The position numbers were made by a program, and so were the translations under genes. Positions 35,124 through 43,625 of a DNA stretch of 64,000 bases are shown here, in pieces. The notes below the pieces were generated by a model, which saw nothing but the letters and a program-made list of their open reading frames with translations, was not told where the DNA came from and did not search any database. This DNA comes from Olivibacter oleidegradans (GTDB lineage: Bacteria; Bacteroidota; Bacteroidia; Sphingobacteriales; Sphingobacteriaceae), in NCBI RefSeq assembly GCF_042432805.1, contig NZ_JBHLWO010000005.1:1-64000 (forward strand), given 5' to 3'. How positions within the stretch are numbered: position 1 is the first letter of the stretch; each line of letters starts with the position of its first letter.

Positions 35124-36257
35124 TTAGAAGTAATATCGGCCTAAATGTTTTAAAATCATCTTTTTCATTTCAAGAGGATCTATTTCCCCTTGTTTACTAT
35201 AAAGAATTTTTCCGCCCGGAGCTACTAATAGGGTATAAGGAAGCGCGCCTTGCCACGCTTTGTCAATAGCCTCAATCAGGTCGTATTTATTTTTACTTTC
35301 GAACAAAAAATTCTGGTTCGCGGCTCCTTTGCTTTTAAGGAAATCTAAAACCGGCTGTGGTTTCTCCGGGTTGTCGGCACTAATACTGATAAATTCAAAA
35401 GGCCTATTTCGATACATTCGGTTGATTATAACGAAATCAGGAAATTCTGCAACGCACGGTCCGCACCAGGTAGCCCAGACATTGATTAAGCGAAGTTTAT
35501 CAGAATTATTTTGTAGTAGGGAGTCGATTTGTGTGATTTGAATGGGGTTAATAGTAACAGGTTCTTTTGCCCATTGTTCGTCAGACTTTTTTACCGCATC
35601 TTCTTTGGTTGACCATTTTACACTACATCCAAAAGTTTTTGTCTCTTTTACAGGGATGTCTTTTTTTGCTAGAAGTGCTTCAATTGCTTGAATAGCATTG
35701 TGCTCTTTCGTTTCTTTAGGATTTTCGTTGTCATCGAATCGTCCTTTATAACGAAGCTTTCTATTGTTATCGAAAATAAAAATATGAGGTGTCGCAACTG
35801 CGCCATATCGTTTTGATGTCAACTGCGTCTCACCATCATATAAGTAAGGGAAATTAAAATTTTTATCGGAAGCCCGTAATTTCATTTCTTCAGGAGAGTC
35901 GTTATATTCTGTATAGCCAAGTTCGTCCAAACGTACAGCGTAGGGATTGTTTGGTGATATGGCAATTAGAGCTACTCCTCGCTCACCATATGTTGCCTTT
36001 AAATTAATGAGGCGATCTTCGTAGGCCTGTGCAGTTGGGCAATGATTACAAGTAAATGCCACCACTAAAATTGGAAACCTCTCAAAATCCCGGAGTGAAT
36101 ATTGTTTGCCATCTGTCGCGGGCAATGTAAAATCCGGGGCCTGGTCATTGATCTTAAGGCCATTTTGCTTATCTTGGGATAAGGGAGAAATAAAGCTGCT
36201 GAGTAGTATTATTATCAAAATACTAAATAGCGAGTAGGAATACTTCGACTGTTGCAT
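35124..36257 (-). CDS. Periplasmic protein with two thioredoxin-like domains
   Basis: A 377-residue protein with an N-terminal signal or anchor (hydrophobic residues 8-25). The first domain is peroxiredoxin-like, with APDFTLPATDG and a C-x2-C in FTCNHCPTA. The second, after about residue 230, is TlpA/ResA-like with WATWCGPC. Both active-site cysteine pairs are present, so it may pass electrons between two substrates or act on two. Start at ATG 36257, giving a proper signal; the frame extends twelve codons further. It lies downstream-facing next to the AhpD-like gene but has its own gap of 97 bases after it. Confidence 0.87.
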   Translation of the reverse strand: MQQSKYSYSLFSILIIILLSSFISPLSQDKQNGLKINDQAPDFTLPATDGKQYSLRDFERFPILVVAFTCNHCPTAQAYEDRLINLKATYGERGVALIAISPNNPYAVRLDELGYTEYNDSPEEMKLRASDKNFNFPYLYDGETQLTSKRYGAVATPHIFIFDNNRKLRYKGRFDDNENPKETKEHNAIQAIEALLAKKDIPVKETKTFGCSVKWSTKEDAVKKSDEQWAKEPVTINPIQITQIDSLLQNNSDKLRLINVWATWCGPCVAEFPDFVIINRMYRNRPFEFISISADNPEKPQPVLDFLKSKGAANQNFLFESKNKYDLIEAIDKAWQGALPYTLLVAPGGKILYSKQGEIDPLEMKKMILKHLGRYYF

Positions 36258-36390
36258 TTTGCCATAATTTAGATAATCGGGACTGTTCAGCAATTAATTT
36301 GAGTTGATTGTTAATCAATTCATTTTTGCTTTCATAGTGTTTATCAAACTTAGGCAAAATGCATGAAACAGAAAAGATATTTTATTAAGA

Positions 36391-36831
36391 TTAGGATTCT
36401 ATTTCTCGTTGCGTTGTTATTCCTACACGGTTCCATGCATTCATAGCAATAATGCCCATCATAACCTCCGTTGTATATTGCTGTCCCAAAAGCTCAACGG
36501 CTTGGTTATAAACCGCATCAGATACGCCATGTGCAGCAATATTGGTCATTTCCTCTGCTAAAGCCAGTATAGCCCGTTCCTCAGGTGAATAGAAGGGAAC
36601 TTCGCGCCAGGCGCTTAGCAAATAGATGCGTTGTTCGCTTTCACCTGCTTCACGCGCCTCTTTTGTGTGTTTATTAATACAATAGCTACAGCCGTTTATT
36701 TGTGATACGCGAATTTTTATAAGCTCTGCATGTGTTTTACTTAGGGAACTTTCGGATAGGTATTTTTCGAAAGCAAGCATCGTTTGGAACGCTTTAGGAT
36801 CAGCTTCTTGAAGTGTTTTTCTTTTTGCCAT
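36391..36831 (-). CDS. Carboxymuconolactone decarboxylase/AhpD-like protein
   Basis: A 146-residue all-helical protein with the AhpD-type redox motif GCSYCINKHTKEA (Cys-x2-Cys with the nearby His). Such proteins act as alkylhydroperoxidases rather than decarboxylases. Start at ATG 36831; the frame continues 60 codons further back into the divergent MocR gene, which is not credible. It is divergent from the MocR regulator, whose operator-like sites lie in the 85-base gap, so it is probably the MocR target. Confidence 0.9.
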   Translation of the reverse strand: MAKRKTLQEADPKAFQTMLAFEKYLSESSLSKTHAELIKIRVSQINGCSYCINKHTKEAREAGESEQRIYLLSAWREVPFYSPEERAILALAEEMTNIAAHGVSDAVYNQAVELLGQQYTTEVMMGIIAMNAWNRVGITTQREIES

Positions 36832-36866
36832 TGTCTTATAAATAAATTTTCTTCTCAAAGATATTG

Positions 36867-36915
36867 TATATTTGGACTCTGTAAGTCGTCCAGTTTGCAT
36901 AAAATAGGTAGTCCA
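36867..36915 (+). promoter_or_regulatory. MocR-type operator sites and promoter
   Basis: TATATTTG (36867-36874) is an exact -7 box for the MocR gene. TGGACT (36873-36878), GTCCA (36888-36892) and AGTCCA (36910-36915) are repeated half-sites: the first and last form a 6-bp inverted repeat, and the last two are direct repeats 22-23 bases apart. The set lies between the two divergent genes and ends one base before the MocR ATG, which suits autoregulation. Confidence 0.5.
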
Positions 36916-36916
36916 C

Positions 36917-38413
36917 ATGCTTCCGTTTCCCAGCCTTCTAATCATAGATAGAACCTCTTCAACCGCGTTATATTTGCAGGTGTCTAAGCAAATTATTGCA
37001 TTGATTCGCAAGGGAATATTGAAGCCGGGAATGCGACTACCTAGTACGCGCGAACTTGCCCAATCGTTGATGCTTCATCGTAAGACAGTTGTGGCTGCGT
37101 ATAATGATATGCTTTTGCAAGGATGGGCAACCACAGTGCCTAAAAAAGGTGTTTTTGTATCCCCGGTTTTACCGGAATTAAATCCGAAAATTTGGGAGCA
37201 AAATTTAAAGAAAGTGCCGGACTCCAATACTACTCCTTTTTTTTATCGTAACTCGTTTAGTGTGATCACTGATCTCGGATCTGACGTTGCCGGATATGAT
37301 ATTGTTATTGATGACGGTTTGCCTGATTCCCGTATAGCCCCTTTAGATTTATTGGCTCGCGAATATAGAGCGCGATTAAGAAGGAATTTGCAATTGAAAG
37401 GAAGAACGGATTCATTGTCTGTCGGCTCCATCTTACTGAGGGAAGCATTAACCGATTATTTATTTGAAACACGTGGTATACGGGCGAGTGTACACAATCT
37501 TCTTACCACCCAGGGTGCGCAAATGGGAGTTTACATAGCCGCACAGTTATTACTGAGAGCGGGCGACGCAGTTATTGTTGGCGAGCCGAATTACTTTATG
37601 GCTAACAATGCCTTTTCTTATCAAAACGCACGAATTTTTCGTGTGCCTGTAGACGAGCACGGCTTGGATATGAATAAAGTAGAGGAGATTTGTCTAAGAG
37701 AGCGTATTAACATGTTATATGTTATTCCGCACCACCATCACCCAACTACCGTAACCTTAAGCCCCCAGAGGAGAATGCAGCTTATTGCGCTTGCCCAACG
37801 TTTCAATTTTATGATCGTAGAGGACGACTACGATTATGATTTTCACTATCAATCCTCGCCCTTTTTGCCTCTGGTAAGTTACTGTCCGGAGCGCGTCATT
37901 TACATTGGCTCTTTTACGAAATGCTTAGCCTCGTCTGTCCGCATAGGCTTCATGGTAGCTCCCCAAGAGATGATCAATGAGGCTGCTTATGTCCGAAGGA
38001 TGATAAATTTGAGAGGCGATTTTATAATGGAAGATGCTTTAGCCTCTTTGATACGGGAAGGTGATGTTGCAAGACACATAAAAAAATCCGTGAATATCTA
38101 CCGGGAACGACGCGATTACGTATGTGCATTAATGAAAGAGCGGCTATTTGCGTTTTCCTCGTTTGAAATTCCAACAGGAGGCATGGCAGTTTGGCTACGT
38201 TTTAGTGAAGCTTATCCATTGATCCATGTGGCTGCGGAGCTTGCCAAGCACCGCATACTGATAAGTGATGGCAGGAAATATAACACCGGTCCGTTTAACT
38301 ATAACGCGATTCGTTTCGGATTCGCCTCTTTGAATACCCGTGAACTTTCGCGGGTAATAGAACTCCTTACCGCAGTGTTGTCGAAAGAAGTAAATGGTCG
38401 ATCGAACGCTTAG
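36917..38413 (+). CDS. MocR/PdxR-type GntR regulator with aminotransferase domain
   Basis: A 498-residue fusion: an N-terminal GntR winged helix (about 15-80, with LYLQVSKQIIALIRKGILKPG and LPSTRELAQSL) and a class I aminotransferase-like domain. The PLP lysine context is YIGSFTKCLASSVRIGF (about 333-349) and the DDYDYDF motif holds the Asp that contacts the pyridine. MocR proteins sense PLP or amino compounds, usually in vitamin B6 or GABA-like pathways. The divergent AhpD-like gene is the likely target. Its stop overlaps the convergent ABC gene by four bases. Confidence 0.93.
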   Translation: MLPFPSLLIIDRTSSTALYLQVSKQIIALIRKGILKPGMRLPSTRELAQSLMLHRKTVVAAYNDMLLQGWATTVPKKGVFVSPVLPELNPKIWEQNLKKVPDSNTTPFFYRNSFSVITDLGSDVAGYDIVIDDGLPDSRIAPLDLLAREYRARLRRNLQLKGRTDSLSVGSILLREALTDYLFETRGIRASVHNLLTTQGAQMGVYIAAQLLLRAGDAVIVGEPNYFMANNAFSYQNARIFRVPVDEHGLDMNKVEEICLRERINMLYVIPHHHHPTTVTLSPQRRMQLIALAQRFNFMIVEDDYDYDFHYQSSPFLPLVSYCPERVIYIGSFTKCLASSVRIGFMVAPQEMINEAAYVRRMINLRGDFIMEDALASLIREGDVARHIKKSVNIYRERRDYVCALMKERLFAFSSFEIPTGGMAVWLRFSEAYPLIHVAAELAKHRILISDGRKYNTGPFNYNAIRFGFASLNTRELSRVIELLTAVLSKEVNGRSNA

Positions 38414-40191
38414 TTTGCTTCCATCGTGCTTTCTTCTTTACGCTCTCCGATCTGCTGTCGCCACATTGCATAATAAAGACCTTTAAGCGATAGTAAATCA
38501 AAATGGCTTCCTGTTTCCACGATTTTACCCTTTTCCAATACATAAATTTTGTCGGCATGCATGATGGTTGACAAGCGATGGGCAATCATAATGGTCAAAT
38601 GCGTTCTTTGCGCTGTAATTTCCCGGACAGTATTAGATATCGCTTCCTCTGTAATGGAGTCGAGCGCTGACGTGGCTTCGTCAAAAATAAGAAGGCGTGG
38701 TTGCCGTAATAGCGCGCGAGCGATTGATAAACGCTGCCTTTCACCACCGGATAGCTTTAGGCCTCCTTCACCGATCACGGTTTCGAGACCCTTTTCCGCT
38801 CTTGCTAAAATATTCTGTCCCGACGCTTTCTTTATTACATCCAAAATCATGTCGTCAGTTGCCGATGGATTGACGAAGAGTAAGTTTTCACGGATAGTAC
38901 CTGAAAAGAGCTGCGTATCTTGTGTTACAAAACCTATTTGATGTCGTAATTCTTCAAAATCGATCTCATTATCGTTAAAGTCGTTGTAATATACGTGGCC
39001 TGAAGTCGGATGGTATAAACCTACGAGTAATTTTACCAGTGTTGTTTTCCCCGAACCGGATGGTCCTACAAAAGCAATGGTTTCACCTTGTGAAACATCG
39101 AAGGAAATTCCGTCAAGGGCAGGGCGTGTAGCCGACTGATGTTGAAAACGCACTTCGTTAAAGCGCAACTGCTGAATAGCATCGATCTTCTTTGGTGCAA
39201 GGGGCTGGTATTCTACCTTTCGATTCAATAAGCGTTGCAGGTTGTTCAAGGATGCCTCCGCCTCCCGATAGGACATGATTATATTTCCTAACTCCTGTAA
39301 AGGGCCAAAAATGAAGAATGAATAAAATTGCATCATCATCATCTGCCCGACCGTAATCTTATCGCGAAAAACGAAGAATAGCAATGCAAACATAATGCAT
39401 TGTTGAAGGAAATTAACGAAGGTCCCCTGTACAAAGCTTACAGACCGAATACTCTTTACTTTTTTTAGTTCAAGTTTTAGTATTTTCATCGTTGTATCGT
39501 TCAGCCTACTTATCTCCTGTTGGGTGAGGCCTAGACTCTTGACCAGTTCTATATTTCGGAGGGATTCCGTAGTAGAGCCGGCAAGTGCAGTCGTTTCGCT
39601 TACGATATTTTTTTGAATGAACTTAACTTTTCGACTTAGAACGCTGGTTAGAATAGCAAGAACAATTGCTCCTACCAGGTAAATCAAAGGAAGAAGAGGA
39701 CTTAATTTAAAAGCAACGATAACAACGAAAACAATACCCACAAGCGTCGCAAATAGCACGTTGACAAAGCTGGTAATAAATTTTTCACAATCGGCTCGCA
39801 CCTTCTGCAGCACGGAAAGCGTTTCACCACTTCGTTGATCCTCAAAATCCTGAAAGGGAAGCCTGAGTGCATGTCGAAGTCCGTCGGTATAAAGCCGTGC
39901 ACCAAACTTCTGTATTATAACATTAACAACATAATCTTGGAACGCCTTCGCAATACGTGAAACCATCGCTACACCAATAATCATCAATAAGCCAATGGTA
40001 ATACCCTTAAAAAAAGCACTATCTGCTCCATCGGATCGGAACTGCTGTGCTTTATTTGCATAAGGGTCAATGATCAGATTCCCAAGAATATAAGGATTCA
40101 ATAAGGAAAAAACCTGATTGATCGCCGCTAATATCAACGCTAAAAGTATGAGCCATTTATGTCTACTTAAGTACTTAAGGAGTAATCTCAT
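38410..40191 (-). CDS. ABC transporter, fused permease and ATPase (exporter type)
   Basis: A 593-residue half-transporter. The N-terminal six-helix membrane domain covers about 1-310, and the ATPase domain about 340-585 has Walker A GPSGSGKTT, signature LSGGERQR, Walker B LLIFDEATSALD and the H-loop AHRLSTI. This is an MsbA/lipid or drug exporter layout that works as a dimer. Only one such gene is present, so a homodimer is expected; the substrate is unknown. Confidence 0.94.
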   Translation of the reverse strand: MRLLLKYLSRHKWLILLALILAAINQVFSLLNPYILGNLIIDPYANKAQQFRSDGADSAFFKGITIGLLMIIGVAMVSRIAKAFQDYVVNVIIQKFGARLYTDGLRHALRLPFQDFEDQRSGETLSVLQKVRADCEKFITSFVNVLFATLVGIVFVVIVAFKLSPLLPLIYLVGAIVLAILTSVLSRKVKFIQKNIVSETTALAGSTTESLRNIELVKSLGLTQQEISRLNDTTMKILKLELKKVKSIRSVSFVQGTFVNFLQQCIMFALLFFVFRDKITVGQMMMMQFYSFFIFGPLQELGNIIMSYREAEASLNNLQRLLNRKVEYQPLAPKKIDAIQQLRFNEVRFQHQSATRPALDGISFDVSQGETIAFVGPSGSGKTTLVKLLVGLYHPTSGHVYYNDFNDNEIDFEELRHQIGFVTQDTQLFSGTIRENLLFVNPSATDDMILDVIKKASGQNILARAEKGLETVIGEGGLKLSGGERQRLSIARALLRQPRLLIFDEATSALDSITEEAISNTVREITAQRTHLTIMIAHRLSTIMHADKIYVLEKGKIVETGSHFDLLSLKGLYYAMWRQQIGERKEESTMEAN

Positions 40192-40414
40192 GGTAGGAAA
40201 ATATATTAGGACGTAAATATAGGCTATCTTTTATTATAAAATTGTTATGAAACAGTAAAAAGCGATCGGCGACGGTTGTATTAGCGGAATATCCTAGAAG
40301 CGAAAACTAATGGGTAAGGTTAAATGCAAAGCACACTTCATTTTGAAGAGACGACTATATTTCTGTTTTTTGCTGAAATTCCATATTTTGCAGAAGAATA
40401 TCCTTTTACAACAT

Positions 40415-41260
40415 ATGAATTACCTAAGCAAGGCAGTATTTATACTGATCTTTAGTACCATGGGATTTGCTGCTTATGCGATGAATGATAGCATCTCCGT
40501 AGATAGTATAAACAAACAAAAAATTACGTCTGATGCAATCCGTTTTGTGGACGGTGTAGCATATACCGTTTCGAGCCCTATTCGATGGAAAGGATCTGAT
40601 TGGTTAAAGGTAGGGGCGGTTCTTGGCGGAACCGCGTTATTAACAACCTTAGACAAACCAAACAGGAACTTTTGGCAGGATCGGAATTCTAAAGTGTGGG
40701 ATGGCATTGAGCGCGCCGGTTTTCATTATGGTAAACCTTATGCGGCCTTTATCATGACCGGCGGCTTTTATTTAACGGGGTTAGTTATTAAAAATGAATG
40801 GGCTAGGGAAACGGGGCTCATGTTGGGTGCTGCATACCTGACAAGTGGCGCCTTACAGACCTTGATGAAAACCGCCGTAGGGCGAGCGAGACCGGCAACG
40901 GACGTGGGCCCCTGGGCCTTCGATCCTTTCTCTCCGGAAGCAGGTTATCATTCCTTTCCATCCGGACATATGCAGATCGCAACCGTGAGCGCGCTGGTAC
41001 TGGGGCATCGAGTAAAAAGCCCGCTGTTAAAAGCGCTATTTTACAGTACTGCGGGCGTTACACTGGTAAGTCGTATGTACAGCGATTCCCATTGGCTATC
41101 CGATATGGCTTTTGGCGGTGCTATATCTTGGTTCTGTACGAAGGCAATAGTCCGCCGTATGGAGGAGAGTAAGTATAGAAACCCTTTTAAAAAGCAGAAC
41201 CAGATTACTTGGACCGTTACGCCTGCACGGCGTGGAATTGGCTTAGTAGGCGTTTTTTAG
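40415..41260 (+). CDS. PAP2-family phosphatase, secreted or outer-envelope
   Basis: The 281-residue protein has a signal peptide at the start (MNYLSKAVFILIFSTMGFAAYA). All three PAP2 motifs are present: KTAVGRARP, PSGH (in FPSGHMQIA) and SRMYSDSHWLSD. Members dephosphorylate lipid phosphates such as phosphatidic acid or undecaprenyl pyrophosphate on the periplasmic side. Start set at ATG 40415, where the signal peptide begins; the frame extends to 40310, but those residues look non-coding. The end lies three bases from the convergent GAF gene. Confidence 0.9.
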   Translation: MNYLSKAVFILIFSTMGFAAYAMNDSISVDSINKQKITSDAIRFVDGVAYTVSSPIRWKGSDWLKVGAVLGGTALLTTLDKPNRNFWQDRNSKVWDGIERAGFHYGKPYAAFIMTGGFYLTGLVIKNEWARETGLMLGAAYLTSGALQTLMKTAVGRARPATDVGPWAFDPFSPEAGYHSFPSGHMQIATVSALVLGHRVKSPLLKALFYSTAGVTLVSRMYSDSHWLSDMAFGGAISWFCTKAIVRRMEESKYRNPFKKQNQITWTVTPARRGIGLVGVF

Positions 41261-41263
41261 CAA

Positions 41264-43603
41264 TTAAAGTTTTACACCGATTCGTATCGCTTTTAAGCCA
41301 CTTACGCCTTGTAATTCCTCTAGTTCAAGCTCTTCCATATCGTCTAATAAAATGTCTTTATTTTGGAGATAATTAATATAGCTCATATACTCTTTAATCT
41401 CTCTCGCATCGTAATATACCAAAGCAATCTTTCCAGGCTGGGTGAGCCGTTCAAAAGAATCTTTTAAGTGAACTTTATCGATTCTCTTTTTTATGATGTG
41501 GTATCGAATGTTATAGGCTCCTTCTACATCAAAACGCCTTTCGTCCACGCGGAAGCTAATATCTATATCGTTTCCATTGATAAAAATAAGCTGGGTCGTT
41601 TCAAGCGGAGTTTCCATCTGTTGAAGTAAGGTGTGCGTTATTTTTGCAATGGAAGCCATTGACGTAAGCTGCCAAAGCCTTACGTTTTTGAGATAGAGCA
41701 TGTCAAATGGCCTTTCAGGAGCAATAGATTGTCCTATATAAATATCATATTCAACGCCGTCGGTTCTGAACTTCTCAAAATAGCAAGGATAAGAGCGCTG
41801 TATTTCATCATTTAATAATTCTAAATAACCGTTAATAGCGGTATTAATGGTGGCGATGGATGATTCGAGCGCGCGTCGATGCTGATGGGCTTTCCCTGTT
41901 TCCGCTAGTACTTCTTGTTCATATTTTTCGATGATCGCTGCTAAAGTTGAATTACTGTTTTTGAAGTGCATCAATAACATGTACACTTCTTTCTCCATGA
42001 AGTCTTTAACCTTCATTTGTACAACGTCGATTGGACTCGTGTCTAATTGGGTCAACCACTTATCACAATTAAATTCCATTTCATCGAGTAGTGCAATACT
42101 ATAAACGTTTTTGATGTCTTGTAATACCTGTTTTAATAAACCTAATTGTATTTTATAGTCGGCAACTAAGGCTTTATTGCGCTCAATTGTAGAATTTCTA
42201 ATATCAATAGCCCCATATAAGGGATAAACATTCTTGAATTGAACGTTTTCAATAATGGGTTTCGGTTTTTCCGGCGCTATCTTTTTCAAGTATTCATATG
42301 CAGCTTGATTAAATTTCCATTGGACGGCTGGTTGTAAGGATGTAAACTTTTCTTTTATTACCGCGTCGATGCGAGCGTTGAATCTATGTGCTTGATCATT
42401 CAGTAACTGCGCAAGTAAAGGGGCGGCTCGGCGCAACTTTGCCAGGACAATCTTGTCAAAGGTATGACCTTCGTTGGTATAAACTTCTAAAAGTCCCGTT
42501 ACCTTATTGTTATAATATAAGGGGATACATACATAAGAAGTAACACCGAGATCGGAAAGGTCGTTCAGGAATTTGAAGTTGTTATCTCCGAAATCTATCC
42601 CGACATTATATACTATGATTTGAGGGTTGAGCAAGTAAGATTCCGTAATGTTAGCTTCCTGGCAGTTTTTTGTTTTCTTCTTCAACAGAGCAGGTAATAT
42701 ACTGGCATGCATATATACCTGATCCAATATTGGTTTGTTGTTCAGTTTCAAGATGGGAGATAAACCAAACTTAATATGTTGATTACCGGTAAGCGTTTGC
42801 AAGGATTCTTGCAATACGTCATAAGCGTGCTCAAGTTCTTCGTCTGAGTTTCGACTTACGATATCCCGAATATTCTGGATAACGCGATCGGGTGTGATTT
42901 CCTTCACCGTAATAATCGAAAAGCCTGTAAAAGAGAACTGGTTGAGCGGAAGTAATTCACGTAAAAACCTCCATTCAAACTGCTGAACGTTATTCTGTCT
43001 AATTTTTTTATAATCCAGTTCCGGTAGCTTCATTTTGGGAGTGATGTCCACAAAGCGTTTATCAATTTGGATGGCATAGTAGCGAGGTAAGCCCGTTACT
43101 TCATCTTTCGAAGAAAATTCGATCACTTCGTCTTCCACGGCGGGAATTTCGTAAAAACGTTCTAGAAGTAGGCTATATATGGACTGCTCGAGCAGGTCCT
43201 TTTTCTTAGTCTTTTCTTCGATGTCTTTAAAAGTTTCTTCACAAAATTCCTGACGCAACAGATTGTAGAAGCCTTGTGTGCCGTAAAACACATTTTTTCC
43301 TAATGGTGTTGCCAGCGCCCAGAGCGTATCGTGTTCGTCTTCGAGTGGAGGTACCAGCAAATTATAGGTATAGAATAAGATTTGCTTGTAACTTGCTAAA
43401 TTTTCTTCCGTCAACGGTCCATAAGTCTCTCTCGTTTCTAAGAATTTGTGAAGTATAAATTCTAGCATTTCATGCTTCACGTTATCCTGAGTACTTGCGA
43501 GCTTTCTTAAATGTGTTATAAAGCTATCGAGGGACAGCTGTATATCGAGCTCGCCTAATAAATCTTTTTTATTTTCCGATAAATCGATTACCTGCGCAAA
43601 CAT
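41264..43603 (-). CDS. GAF-domain protein with a cyclase-like C-terminal region
   Basis: A 779-residue soluble protein. A GAF sensor domain lies at about 245-400 (with SYVCIPLYYNNKVTGLLEVY). The N-terminal 240 residues are helical and unassigned. The C-terminal part has elements like a class III nucleotide cyclase in the right order: YGAIDIRNST at 463-472 (Asp467), KFRTDGVEYDIYIG at 611-624 (Asp615), a helix at about 640-663, a strand at 671-687, and YNIRYHIIKKRIDK at 697-710 followed by ERLTQPGKI. The spacing between the two acidic sites is about 148 residues, far more than the usual 40-45, because of a helical insert. Cyclase activity is therefore only a hypothesis. It is the last gene of the five-gene ppk1 group. 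Confidence 0.85.
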   Translation of the reverse strand: MFAQVIDLSENKKDLLGELDIQLSLDSFITHLRKLASTQDNVKHEMLEFILHKFLETRETYGPLTEENLASYKQILFYTYNLLVPPLEDEHDTLWALATPLGKNVFYGTQGFYNLLRQEFCEETFKDIEEKTKKKDLLEQSIYSLLLERFYEIPAVEDEVIEFSSKDEVTGLPRYYAIQIDKRFVDITPKMKLPELDYKKIRQNNVQQFEWRFLRELLPLNQFSFTGFSIITVKEITPDRVIQNIRDIVSRNSDEELEHAYDVLQESLQTLTGNQHIKFGLSPILKLNNKPILDQVYMHASILPALLKKKTKNCQEANITESYLLNPQIIVYNVGIDFGDNNFKFLNDLSDLGVTSYVCIPLYYNNKVTGLLEVYTNEGHTFDKIVLAKLRRAAPLLAQLLNDQAHRFNARIDAVIKEKFTSLQPAVQWKFNQAAYEYLKKIAPEKPKPIIENVQFKNVYPLYGAIDIRNSTIERNKALVADYKIQLGLLKQVLQDIKNVYSIALLDEMEFNCDKWLTQLDTSPIDVVQMKVKDFMEKEVYMLLMHFKNSNSTLAAIIEKYEQEVLAETGKAHQHRRALESSIATINTAINGYLELLNDEIQRSYPCYFEKFRTDGVEYDIYIGQSIAPERPFDMLYLKNVRLWQLTSMASIAKITHTLLQQMETPLETTQLIFINGNDIDISFRVDERRFDVEGAYNIRYHIIKKRIDKVHLKDSFERLTQPGKIALVYYDAREIKEYMSYINYLQNKDILLDDMEELELEELQGVSGLKAIRIGVKL

Positions 43604-43625
43604 TGTTGATCTGAGGAATTAGTAG

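Noticed and set aside
36832..37011. N-terminal extension of the AhpD-like protein
   Set aside because: It overlaps the divergent MocR coding region and promoter, and the ATG at 36831 gives a standard-length family member.
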